DNA of 64,000 nt from G963663315 sp965214205 (lineage in GTDB: Bacteria > Pseudomonadota > Gammaproteobacteria > Arenicellales > Poriferihabitantaceae). Location of the stretch: the NCBI GenBank assembly GCA_965214205.1, contig OZ243941.1, forward strand, positions 1,488,001-1,552,000. The letters run 5' to 3'. This document shows positions 50,196 through 58,933 of this stretch, in pieces. The translations under genes and the position numbers were made by a program. Under the pieces are notes generated by a model. It saw only the letters and a list, made by a program, of their open reading frames with translations, searched no databases and had not been told where the DNA came from. Every line of letters starts with the position of its first letter. Position 1 is the first letter of the stretch.

Positions 50196-52079
50196 TCAGG
50201 GGTCCAGTTCTTCCCAACGTTGCCAGCACTGTTCCAGTTGATTGCTGACCGACTGCATTTCCTTCAGGGTGGCATTGATGTCGTCACGGGGCTGACTATA
50301 GAAATCCGGTTCCGAGATGGTTCGGGTCAGGCTGTTCTGGCGGTTTTCCAGATGTTCGATTTTTGCCGTTAACGCGGACAGCTCCCGTTGCTCGTTGAAT
50401 CCGGGTTTTTTCTTTTTTTCCGTAATTTTCCGTTCCGGTTGCCGGAGCGCGGGCTTTGAGGGTTTTTCGGGCATTTCCCGTGACCGGGTGTTCGTGACGC
50501 GCTTCAGCCAGTCTGAATAGCCGCCCACGTTGTCATTGATCTCGCCCTTTCCTTCAAAAGACAGGGTGCTGGTGACTACGTTGTCGAGGAATCTGCGGTC
50601 ATGCGAGACCATCAGCAGTGTGCCATCGAATTGGAGAAGTTGTTCTTCCAGCAGTTCGAGGGTTTCAATATCCAGGTCGTTGGTGGGCTCGTCCAGAATC
50701 AGTAAATTGATCGGCTTGCTGAACAGCATGGCGAGCAGCGCTCTCGCGCATTCTCCCCCGGACAATGATTTTATCGGCGAACGGGCGCGGGCGGGCGAGA
50801 ACAGGAAATCCGCAAGATAGCTGATCACATGTTTGTCCTTGCCGTTTATGGTGATTTGCTCCCGGCCCTGACCGATCATGTCCATGACAGTTTGTTCGGG
50901 GTCCAGTTGTATTCTTGATTGATCGAAGCAGGCGACCTTCAGGTGAGTACCGTGCTGGACGGAGCCGGTCCGGGGTTTGATTTCCTTGAGCAGGATTTTC
51001 AGCAGCGTCGTTTTGCCGATGCCGTTCGGTCCGATCAATCCGATCCGGTCACCACGCAGGATGCGGGTGGAAAAATCCCGAACGATAATCTGCTGATTGA
51101 TTTCAAAGTTGATGTTCTCCGCTTCAATAATGATTTTTCCGCTTGCCGGTCCCTTGCTGATCTCCAACCGCGCGTTCGATATCCGGTTTCTCCTGCTCGC
51201 CTGTTCTTCGCGCAGTTTTTTCAGCGCTCTGGCCCGGCCTTCATTACGGGTTCTCCTGGCCTTGATGCCCTGTCTGATCCAGGCTTCTTCCTTGGCGAGT
51301 TTTTTGTCAAAGGCCGCGTTTTGTCTGCTTTCCTGCTCCAGCGATGCCGCTTTTCGGGATAGATAGTCTGCATAGCTGCCGGGCCAGTGGACCAGTTTGC
51401 CACGATCAAGCTCGACAATGTCGGTGCAGACATTTTGCAAAAATTCGCGATCATGCGTGACCAGCAAAAGGGCGCCCTTGAATTTGACGAGTTGACGCTC
51501 AAGCCAGACAATGGCGTCGGTATCCAGATGATTGGTCGGTTCATCCAGTAACAGAACGTCAGGGTTGCAGACCAGCGCCTGGGCCAGGGCGGCCCTGCGT
51601 TGCCAGCCCCCGGATAATTCGGAAATCCGGTCATCCGCGTTCAGATTCAACCGGCTGAGCGTCTTGTTGATCCGGGCGTGCGCGTTCCAGCCATCGCTGC
51701 TGTCGAGTTTCTGCTGCAGTTCATCCAGCCGTTTCAGTTGCGCCGGGCCCATGGCGGACAGGGTCGAAACCTGATGGTACTCCGCCAGCGCCCGGCCCGC
51801 GTCACCGAGTCCCTGAGCAACCAGATCGAACACGGATTCATTGCCGACCGGAACCGAAGTTTGATCCAGAAGAGCGATTCGCAGGCCGGGCCTTGCCCTG
51901 AAATCGCCTTCGTCGGCAATGATTTTCCGTTTCAGGATGGCGAGCAATGTCGATTTCCCTTCGCCGTTTCTGCCAATCAGTCCGACCTTTTGCTTTTTGT
52001 CCAGAGACAGGTCGGCATTATCCAGCAGTTTGTAATGACCAAAGGCGATGGATAAACTGGATATGGTGAGCAAAGACAT
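50196..52079 (-). CDS. uup: ABC-F ATPase Uup
   Basis: 627 residues, near the 635 of E. coli Uup. Two ABC domains: Walker A GRNGEGKST and GPNGIGKTT; signatures LSGGWQRRAAL and LSGGECARALL; Walker B LLDEPTNHLD and LDEPTNDLD. A basic, coiled C-terminal region (about 530-627) contains the DNA-binding-type helix pair (ALTAKIEHLENRQNSL). Uup limits precise excision of transposons and may act on ribosomes. It is divergent from prfC. Confidence 0.94.
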   Translation of the reverse strand: MSLLTISSLSIAFGHYKLLDNADLSLDKKQKVGLIGRNGEGKSTLLAILKRKIIADEGDFRARPGLRIALLDQTSVPVGNESVFDLVAQGLGDAGRALAEYHQVSTLSAMGPAQLKRLDELQQKLDSSDGWNAHARINKTLSRLNLNADDRISELSGGWQRRAALAQALVCNPDVLLLDEPTNHLDTDAIVWLERQLVKFKGALLLVTHDREFLQNVCTDIVELDRGKLVHWPGSYADYLSRKAASLEQESRQNAAFDKKLAKEEAWIRQGIKARRTRNEGRARALKKLREEQASRRNRISNARLEISKGPASGKIIIEAENINFEINQQIIVRDFSTRILRGDRIGLIGPNGIGKTTLLKILLKEIKPRTGSVQHGTHLKVACFDQSRIQLDPEQTVMDMIGQGREQITINGKDKHVISYLADFLFSPARARSPIKSLSGGECARALLAMLFSKPINLLILDEPTNDLDIETLELLEEQLLQFDGTLLMVSHDRRFLDNVVTSTLSFEGKGEINDNVGGYSDWLKRVTNTRSREMPEKPSKPALRQPERKITEKKKKPGFNEQRELSALTAKIEHLENRQNSLTRTISEPDFYSQPRDDINATLKEMQSVSNQLEQCWQRWEELDP

Positions 52080-52185
52080 CGGCGTTAACGGGGAAGAAAA
52101 CCTATTTTAGCGCGATTTACAACCGGTCAGACTGTACAATAACGCACTTTTTTCAGACGAGTTGCCGGAGTTGGGGACCAGGATC

Positions 52186-53766
52186 ATGAGCAAAGAAAAT
52201 CTTGCTGGAGAAATTACCAGGCGAAGGACATTTGCAATCATATCGCATCCGGACGCCGGCAAGACGACTCTGACCGAACGCCTGCTGCAATATGGCGGAG
52301 CGATCCAGCTTGCCGGTACGGTCAAGGCGCGTAAAAGCAACCGCTATGCGACATCGGACTGGATGGAACTGGAGAAGCAGAGGGGTATATCGGTGACTTC
52401 TTCTGTGATGCAGTTTCCCTACAAGGAGCGTATCGTGAATTTGCTGGATACCCCCGGTCACGCGGATTTTTCCGAGGATACCTACCGCACCCTGACCGCG
52501 GTTGACTCGGCGTTGATGGTGATCGACATTGCCAAGGGGGTGGAAGACCGGACGGTCAGTCTGATGGAGGTCTGCCGCCTGCGTGATACGCCAATCATGA
52601 CGTTCGTCAACAAGATGGACCGGGAGGGGCTGGATCCGGTTGATGTGATGGATGAAGTCGAGCGGGTTCTGGAAATCAGGTGCGCGCCGATGACCTGGCC
52701 GGTTGGCTCCGGGAAGCTGTTTATCGGGGTTTATCGTTTGTATGATGACGTGGTCCATTTGTTCAAGGGGCGCGGGGGGCTGGATCAGGATGAATTTATC
52801 CGCGGGCTGGATCATCCGGCGCTGGATGAAAGGATGGGCGGTCTGGCTGAAACCCTGCGTGACGAGGTGGAACTGGTCCGGGGGGCCAGTCACGAATTCG
52901 ATCTGTCGGCTTATCGTTCCGGGGAACTCACTCCGGTGTTTTTCGGTTCCGCCCTGAACCGTCAGGGCACTGATGAACTGATGGATAATTTTGTGGAGTA
53001 CGCGCCGTCCCCCCGGTCACGGGCGACTGAAACCCGAATGGTCCGGGCCGGGGAGGAAAAATTCAGCGGGTTCGTTTTCAAGATACAGGCCAACATGGAC
53101 CCGGCGCACCATGACCGGGTCGCTTTTCTGCGGATCACTTCCGGCGAATTTCGAAAAGGCATGAAAATTCGCCATGTGCGGGCGCAAAGGACTCTGACTG
53201 TCCAGAATGCCCATACTTTCATGGCGGCCAGACGCGGACAGGCAGATGACGCTTTCGCCGGGGACATACTCGGGCTGCACAATCACGGCAGTATCCGCAT
53301 TGGCGATACCTTTACAGAGGGGGAATCTCTTAAATTCACCGGCATTCCGAATTTTGCTCCCGAATTATTCAGGAGAGTCCGTCTGCAGGACCCATTGCGC
53401 GCCAAGGCGTTACAAAAAGGTCTGATTCAGCTTAGTGAAGAAGGCGCCACCCAGGTATTTCAACCATTGACCAACAATGACCTGATTCTCGGCGCGGTGG
53501 GGATTTTGCAGTTTGATGTGGTAGCCCATCGCCTTAAAACAGAATACAGTGTGGACTGCGTGTTTGAAGCCGTGCCGGTATCCACTGCCCGCTGGGTTAA
53601 ATTCACAAATTCTGCCGATGAAGTCGGATTCACGCGCCGCAACGAGCAGAATCTGGCGCTGGACGGACAAAAAACGCTGGTCTATATCGCTCCGAATCGG
53701 GCCAATCTGCAGCTTGTGAGCCAACGCTGGCCGGATGTCGAGTTCCTCGCCACAAGGGAAGTCTGA
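52186..53766 (+). CDS. prfC: Peptide chain release factor 3
   Basis: 526 residues from ATG 52186, preferred over TTG 52162. GTPase motifs are G1 HPDAGKTTLT, G3 DTPGHADFSED and G4 NKMDREG. The GSG-containing region after KARKSNRYATSDWMELEKQ is the RF3 switch segment. RF3 recycles class I release factors from the ribosome after termination. The adjacent uup on the other strand is a common but not universal neighbour. The sequence is full length with no obvious defect. Confidence 0.97.
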   Translation: MSKENLAGEITRRRTFAIISHPDAGKTTLTERLLQYGGAIQLAGTVKARKSNRYATSDWMELEKQRGISVTSSVMQFPYKERIVNLLDTPGHADFSEDTYRTLTAVDSALMVIDIAKGVEDRTVSLMEVCRLRDTPIMTFVNKMDREGLDPVDVMDEVERVLEIRCAPMTWPVGSGKLFIGVYRLYDDVVHLFKGRGGLDQDEFIRGLDHPALDERMGGLAETLRDEVELVRGASHEFDLSAYRSGELTPVFFGSALNRQGTDELMDNFVEYAPSPRSRATETRMVRAGEEKFSGFVFKIQANMDPAHHDRVAFLRITSGEFRKGMKIRHVRAQRTLTVQNAHTFMAARRGQADDAFAGDILGLHNHGSIRIGDTFTEGESLKFTGIPNFAPELFRRVRLQDPLRAKALQKGLIQLSEEGATQVFQPLTNNDLILGAVGILQFDVVAHRLKTEYSVDCVFEAVPVSTARWVKFTNSADEVGFTRRNEQNLALDGQKTLVYIAPNRANLQLVSQRWPDVEFLATREV

Positions 53767-53866
53767 ACGAATCCGTCCGGGCAGAATCGTTTTTGTTGCA
53801 AAAAAATTGCATAGTTATGGTAAAATCATGACGAGATAAATTTTGTTGAATGAAGAATCGACAGAT

Positions 53867-54397
53867 ATGCAGATTAAATTGATCGTCGGCAAGGTTTTCG
53901 CGAAAATCCTGGTGGTTTCAGGACTGGTATCCGGTATCCTGATATCCGGTGTTCTGGTATCCGGCGTCAGCCACGCCCACCACACTCATTTCGGGCAGAA
54001 ACTGGATTTTTCCGACCTGACTTCGGGACAGGAGTTGGGTTGCATGGCGTTGAATCTCTACCATGAAGGCCGCGGCGAGGGCATGAAAGGACAGTTGGCC
54101 ATCGCGGCGGTCATCATGAACCGGGTCAAGAGCAGGGATTATCCTGATACAATCTGTGAGGTTGTGTGGCAACGGAAGCAATTCAGCTGGACCCACACCG
54201 CTTCGAAATATCATTCTGTCAATGATCTGAAGGCATGGCGGCAGTCACTGGCGCTGGCGCAGTCATTTCTTGACAGGGGGACTGTGACCGAGGTTGGCGG
54301 CGCCACTCATTATCATGCTTCAAGCGTACGGCCCTATTGGATTTCAGAAGGCAGACTCGTCGCCCGGGTCGGCAATCACTATTTCTACATTTTATGA
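53867..54397 (+). CDS. Exported SleB-type cell wall hydrolase
   Basis: 176 residues from ATG 53867, with a GTTGAATGAAG upstream that is only weakly ribosome-like; the TTG at 53843 is less likely. The N-terminal 45 residues form a signal/anchor made of short SG-L/I-VSG repeats. The hydrolase domain has the SleB pattern NLYHEGRGEGMKGQLAIA (catalytic Glu), RVKSRDYPDTICEVVWQ and ATHYHASSVRPYW. In spore-formers SleB degrades cortex; in Gram-negatives it is a lytic transglycosylase-like envelope enzyme of unclear role. Confidence 0.85.
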   Translation: MQIKLIVGKVFAKILVVSGLVSGILISGVLVSGVSHAHHTHFGQKLDFSDLTSGQELGCMALNLYHEGRGEGMKGQLAIAAVIMNRVKSRDYPDTICEVVWQRKQFSWTHTASKYHSVNDLKAWRQSLALAQSFLDRGTVTEVGGATHYHASSVRPYWISEGRLVARVGNHYFYIL

Positions 54398-54430
54398 TTT
54401 CAGGGCCTGCGCTGCCCCTCGGATGCGGCT

Positions 54431-55270
54431 ATGGGCGCTGTAATCGCAATCCAGACCAATTCGGGCGACGACATTGACCGCAATCTGGCGGCGCTGACGG
54501 AACATATTGCCCGCGCCTGTCCACCTGATAACGAACGGCGGGATGAAACGGGCAGTCAGGTGGTTGTGTTGCCTGAGTGTTTTGGCCTGATGCCATCCAG
54601 CGTTGCCCAACTGCTGCAATGCGCCGAGACGGACGGCGAAGGAAAAATACAGGAATTCCTGTCCCGGACCGCGAAACAGCATAACGTCTGGATTCTGGGC
54701 GGCAGTGTGCCGATGTGTTCCAGCGACCCCGGCAAGATAACCAACTCCCTGCTGGTCTACGATAACCACGGCGAACGGGTGGCCCGCTATGACAAGATTT
54801 TCCTGTTTGATGTGTCTCTGTCGGGCGGCGAACGTTATTGCGAATCCGATTACACCTTGCCGGGGGACCGGGTCGAGGTGGTCGATACGCCTGTGGGCAG
54901 AATCGGTTTGTCGGTTTGTTATGATCTCCGGTTCCCGGAACTCTATCGTCGGCTTGTGCGAATGGGGGCGGAAATTCTGGTAGCGCCTTCGGCTTTCGCC
55001 CATACCACCGGAAAGGACCACTGGATGCCGTTATTAAGAGCCAGAGCGATAGAAAACAGTTGTTATGTCGTGGCTCCGGCGCAATACGGGCAACACAACA
55101 AAAAGCGCAAAACCTGGGGGCATACTGTTATAATTGATCCGTGGGGAAACACCGCCGCCGAACTGGAAACAGGTTGGGGTAGTGTCTCCAGCAGGATTGA
55201 TCCGGAACAACTGCGCCTCGTTCGCCAGCAACTGCCGTCGTTGCAGCATTGCCGTTTCGATCTGTTTTGA
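54431..55270 (+). CDS. Nitrilase-superfamily amidase (Nit1/deaminated glutathione amidase type)
   Basis: 279 residues of the carbon-nitrogen hydrolase fold. The Glu-Lys-Cys triad is visible: LPECFGLMP, YDKIFLFD and GLSVCYDLRFPELYR. The last motif (CYDLRFPELYR) and the surrounding sequence match Nit1/YbeM-type enzymes, which clear deaminated glutathione. Omega-amidase is the nearest alternative. It follows the SleB gene by 33 bases and precedes tldD by 24, and may share a transcript with tldD-pmbA. Confidence 0.9.
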   Translation: MGAVIAIQTNSGDDIDRNLAALTEHIARACPPDNERRDETGSQVVVLPECFGLMPSSVAQLLQCAETDGEGKIQEFLSRTAKQHNVWILGGSVPMCSSDPGKITNSLLVYDNHGERVARYDKIFLFDVSLSGGERYCESDYTLPGDRVEVVDTPVGRIGLSVCYDLRFPELYRRLVRMGAEILVAPSAFAHTTGKDHWMPLLRARAIENSCYVVAPAQYGQHNKKRKTWGHTVIIDPWGNTAAELETGWGSVSSRIDPEQLRLVRQQLPSLQHCRFDLF

Positions 55271-55294
55271 CTTTAATCCATTTCCGGCCCGCCC

Positions 55295-56743
55295 ATGTCT
55301 GACCAGATTCAAACCGCGATGCAGGTGCTGCTCGAACCGACCGGGTTGGGCGACCACGCCCTGACCCGGACTATCAATCAGGTGATGGGGCCGAAGATCG
55401 ACTATGCAGACCTGTATTTCCAGCATACTTGCCAGGAATCCTGGTCGCTCGACGAGGGAACCGTCAAGTCGGGAAGTTACAGCATTGATCAGGGGGTCGG
55501 GGTGCGGGCGGTCAGCGGCGAGAAAACAGGGTTTGCCTACACGGATGAACTCCTTCTGCCGGCCTTGACCAGCGCCGCGGATACGGCAAAGGCCATCGCC
55601 CGCAGTGGCAGCAACGACAGTATCATAAAGATCCAGCCCCACGATCAGCCGGTTGCCCGTTTGTATCAGCCATTCAATCCGCCCGCCTCGATGCGGGATG
55701 CGGATAAGGTGGCGTTGTTGAAGGAGGTCGAGCAGACAGCCAGGGCAATCGACAGCCGCATCACGCAGGTCATGGTCAGCCTGGCCGGGTTGCACGATGT
55801 GGTGATGGTGGTCCGGTCTGACGGCATACTGGCCGCGGACATTCGCCCGCTGGTGCGAATGAATGTGCACGTCATTGTCGAGCATAACGGCAGACTGGAG
55901 CAGGGTTCCGGTGGCGGTGGCGGACGCTATGGTTACGACTTTTTCACTGAAAACAATCGCGCGCATGGATATGCGGAAGAGGCGGTTCGCCAGGCGCTGG
56001 TTTCGCTGGAGTCGAGGGAAGCTCCGGCCGGAGAAATGGTGGTTGTGCTTGGGCCGGGCTGGCCGGGGATTCTGTTGCATGAAGCCATCGGGCACGGATT
56101 GGAAGGGGACTTCAACCGCAAGGGGACTTCCGCCTTCAGCGGCAGAATCGGGGAAAAGGTAGCCTCCGAACTGTGTACCGTGGTGGACGATGGCACCATT
56201 GCCAATCGCCGCGGATCGTTGTCGATTGATGATGAGGGCACGCCTGCCCAGGATACGATGCTGATCGAGAACGGAATCCTGACCGGCTATATGCAGGATA
56301 ATCTGAACGCGCGCCTGATGGGCATGGCGCCGACCGGCAATGGCCGCAGGGAATCCTACGCGCATTTGCCGATGCCGAGAATGACCAATACCTATATGCA
56401 TAACGGGAATCATGATCCTGAAGAGATCATCGCGTCGGTGGACAAAGGACTGTACGCCGTTAATTTCGGGGGCGGGCAGGTCGATATCACTTCCGGGAAA
56501 TTTGTCTTCAGCGCTTCTGAAGCCTACATGATCGAAAAAGGCCGGATAACCTGGCCGGTCAAAGGGGCCACTCTGATCGGCAATGGCCCCGAAGTATTGA
56601 CCCGCGTGTCCATGGTCGGTAACGACATGGCGCTGGACTCCGGAGTAGGGGTTTGTGGAAAAGACGGGCAGAGCGTTCCGGTCGGTGTGGGTCAGCCCAC
56701 CATGCGTATTGACGGGCTTACCGTCGGCGGGGTGGCGGTCTGA
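55295..56743 (+). CDS. tldD: Metalloprotease TldD
   Basis: 482 residues. Zinc site HEAIGHGLEGD (H-E-x3-H) lies near residue 265, followed by the SxxYD-like GVVDDGTI stretch and EGTPAQDTMLIENG. The TldD/TldE heterodimer is a peptidase that trims unfolded or ribosomally made peptides (microcin B17, CcdA). The stop overlaps the pmbA ATG by one base (TGATG), so stoichiometric production is likely. Full length; no anomaly. Confidence 0.96.
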   Translation: MSDQIQTAMQVLLEPTGLGDHALTRTINQVMGPKIDYADLYFQHTCQESWSLDEGTVKSGSYSIDQGVGVRAVSGEKTGFAYTDELLLPALTSAADTAKAIARSGSNDSIIKIQPHDQPVARLYQPFNPPASMRDADKVALLKEVEQTARAIDSRITQVMVSLAGLHDVVMVVRSDGILAADIRPLVRMNVHVIVEHNGRLEQGSGGGGGRYGYDFFTENNRAHGYAEEAVRQALVSLESREAPAGEMVVVLGPGWPGILLHEAIGHGLEGDFNRKGTSAFSGRIGEKVASELCTVVDDGTIANRRGSLSIDDEGTPAQDTMLIENGILTGYMQDNLNARLMGMAPTGNGRRESYAHLPMPRMTNTYMHNGNHDPEEIIASVDKGLYAVNFGGGQVDITSGKFVFSASEAYMIEKGRITWPVKGATLIGNGPEVLTRVSMVGNDMALDSGVGVCGKDGQSVPVGVGQPTMRIDGLTVGGVAV

Positions 56744-58134
56744 TGGCCCGATCCGATCAGGAGCGGCGCCCGACCTGGTTTCCTGATGCGCAGTCCGATA
56801 TAGAGCGAAGTCTGGTCAGCGTCGCGTCCAGCGCATTGGAGCAGGCCAGACAACTGGGCACGGACCGGGCGGAAGTGTCGATAGCCCAGGAGCAGGGCCG
56901 ATCCGTGACTGTGCGAAACGGAGAGGTCGAAACCGTTGAGCACAACCGGGACAAGAATATCGGGTTGACGGTCTATTTCGGACATCGCAGCGGCACGGCT
57001 TCCTCCACGGATTTTTCGAGCGAAGCGATCCGCTCCTGTGTCCAGTCAGCGTGTAATATCGCCAGATATACGGAAGAGGACCCGTGCAACGGATTGGCGG
57101 ATGTTGAGCTACTGGCCACCGAATTTCCGGACCTCGACCTGAATCATCCGTGGTCGGTCCCGGTGGATCAGATGATCGAGATCGCGACGAACTGTGAAAC
57201 GGCCGCCATGGACAGTGATTCCCGGATCAGCAACACCGAAGGGTCTACGGTATCCAGTCACAACGGGGTCAGTATGCTGGCCAATTCCCACGGCTTTTTC
57301 GGGTTGTCGCGGGGAAGTCGGCACAGTATCGGCTGTTCGATGATTGCCGGGGCGGGCGAAGACATGCATCGTGATTACTGGTATGACAGCAAGCGTCACG
57401 CGGATGATCTGATGCTTTCCAACGCAATCGGACTCGAGGCGGCCAGAAGAACCGTTCACAGGCTCGGCGCCCGCAAGATCAGGACCGGGGAATATCCGGT
57501 GATTTTTGATTCTGGAGTTTCAGCTACCCTGATTTCCCATCTGGTCTCCGCCATCAAGGGTTCCAGTCTGTACCGGAAGGCGAGTTTCCTGCTGGATCAC
57601 AAGGGTCAGCGTATTTTCCCGCGTGGTCTGGAAATAGTGGAGCGGCCCCATCTTCCCAGGGCGATGGGCAGCGCGGTGTTCGATCACGAAGGGGTGGCCA
57701 CGCGGCCGAACCGGATTGTTTGTGACGGGACGCTTGAAAACTACCTGCTGAACAGTTATTCCGCCAGGAAACTGGGTCTGCAAACCACAGGCAACGCGGG
57801 AGGAGTGCATAATCTGACCGTCAGCGCGGATGCGGAGCAGTCCGGCGTCCCCGGCAATCTGGAGGAGATGATTCGGGATATGGGCCGGGGGATTGTGGTC
57901 AGTGAGTTGATCGGTTTTGGTGTAAACACGGTGACCGGAGATTATTCACGGGGCGCGTTCGGTTTCTGGGTGGAGAACGGGGAAATCCAGTACCCGGTAC
58001 AGGAGTTCACCATTGCCGGAAACCTGAAAGAGATGTTCCAGGCGATCACCGCAGTCGGTTCGGACGTGGACCTGCGAAAAAACATCCGGGCCGGCTCCAT
58101 CCTGATCGAGAATCTGACAGTCGCAGGCGAATGA
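56743..58134 (+). CDS. pmbA: Metalloprotease subunit PmbA/TldE
   Basis: 463 residues, the partner of TldD and of the same fold but lacking the H-E-x3-H motif, as expected for TldE. Conserved stretches include SIAQEQGRSVTVRNGEVET, RTGEYPVIFDSGVSATLI and GRGIVVSELIGFGVNTVTG (split across the C-terminal third). Directly coupled to tldD. Convergent with rppH, 24 bases away. Confidence 0.95.
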   Translation: MARSDQERRPTWFPDAQSDIERSLVSVASSALEQARQLGTDRAEVSIAQEQGRSVTVRNGEVETVEHNRDKNIGLTVYFGHRSGTASSTDFSSEAIRSCVQSACNIARYTEEDPCNGLADVELLATEFPDLDLNHPWSVPVDQMIEIATNCETAAMDSDSRISNTEGSTVSSHNGVSMLANSHGFFGLSRGSRHSIGCSMIAGAGEDMHRDYWYDSKRHADDLMLSNAIGLEAARRTVHRLGARKIRTGEYPVIFDSGVSATLISHLVSAIKGSSLYRKASFLLDHKGQRIFPRGLEIVERPHLPRAMGSAVFDHEGVATRPNRIVCDGTLENYLLNSYSARKLGLQTTGNAGGVHNLTVSADAEQSGVPGNLEEMIRDMGRGIVVSELIGFGVNTVTGDYSRGAFGFWVENGEIQYPVQEFTIAGNLKEMFQAITAVGSDVDLRKNIRAGSILIENLTVAGE

Positions 58135-58157
58135 CCGCCACGGGCGCCAGGCCCGCG

Positions 58158-58661
58158 TCAGGAATATGAATTTCCGCGGTTCAGCAGGGGTTCGAGTTCG
58201 GTGAGGGCTTTTTTGTAGACTTGTCTCTTGAAGTCCACGATCTGGTTCAACGGCTGCCAGTAATCCACCCATTCCCAGCAATCGAATTCCGGTTTTTCAG
58301 AAATATCCAGCCGAACCCGGGATTCCTGGGCAATCAACTGAAACAGGAACCACCTTTGTTTCTGTCCGCGGAATTGTCTGTGCTGCATATAACGCCGGGA
58401 CCGAATGGCATACGGCACGTCATAACGCAACCAGCTTCCGGTATTGCCGAGCAGCCTGACATCCTTTCGGGCCAGACCGAGTTCCTCGTAGAGTTCCCGA
58501 AACGCCGCTTCGCGCGGTGATTCCTCCGGCTCAACCCCTCCCTGTGGAAATTGCCAGCCATCGTGACGGGAGCGCCTTGCCCACAAGACCTGTTGGGCCT
58601 GATTGCAAACGATAATACCTACATTCTTTCTGTATCCATCCTTGTCGACCCAGGTTGCCAT
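58158..58661 (-). CDS. rppH: RNA pyrophosphohydrolase RppH
   Basis: 167 residues. Nudix box GGVEPEESPREAAFRELYEE (G-x5-E-x7-R-E-L-x-E-E) near residue 42. Preceded by DKDGYRKNVGIIVCN and RSRHDGWQFPQ, and followed by SWLRYDVP and RGQKQRWFLF, all typical of gammaproteobacterial RppH. It removes pyrophosphate from the 5' end of mRNA to start decay. The C-terminal tail is a little shorter than in E. coli (176 residues). Diverges from the thiamine operon. Confidence 0.95.
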   Translation of the reverse strand: MATWVDKDGYRKNVGIIVCNQAQQVLWARRSRHDGWQFPQGGVEPEESPREAAFRELYEELGLARKDVRLLGNTGSWLRYDVPYAIRSRRYMQHRQFRGQKQRWFLFQLIAQESRVRLDISEKPEFDCWEWVDYWQPLNQIVDFKRQVYKKALTELEPLLNRGNSYS

Positions 58662-58730
58662 CTGTAAACTATACCATAAACAGGTCCAATTAAATGGACA
58701 TCAGAACCCGTTTTATGCTACGGTTCATGG

Positions 58731-58808
58731 TACTTGTCGGGGTGCTGCACAGGCTGAGATAAAACCCGTAGAACCTGAAGAGGCTAAAACCTCCGTAGGA
58801 AACAAGCA
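58731..58808 (+). promoter_or_regulatory. TPP riboswitch (THI element)
   Basis: Conserved thi-box parts in order: CTTGTCGGGGTGC (58733), GGCTGAGAT (58752), ACCCGTAGAACCTGAAG (58763) and CTCCGTAGGAAACAAG ending at 58806. CTTGT at 58733-58737 pairs with ACAAG at 58802-58806 to close stem P1. It lies 125 bases upstream of the thiC start and should repress the thiamine operon when thiamine pyrophosphate binds. The expression platform is not clear; a hairpin GTCGG(58820)/CCGAC(58839) follows. Confidence 0.93.
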
Positions 58809-58933
58809 GCAATACGGTAGTCGGTTACCTCCGGTTCCCCGACAAACACGAGCCATGATCCGGGCGTGATGTCCGGATAACGTCAGTTTTCCCCGGCGTT
58901 CCCTGTAAAGTGTTTATCAATTTCGGAGATACC

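Noticed and set aside
52116..52140. TTTACA/TACAAT as a promoter for prfC
   Set aside because: Spacing is only 13 bases, too short for a normal sigma70 promoter.
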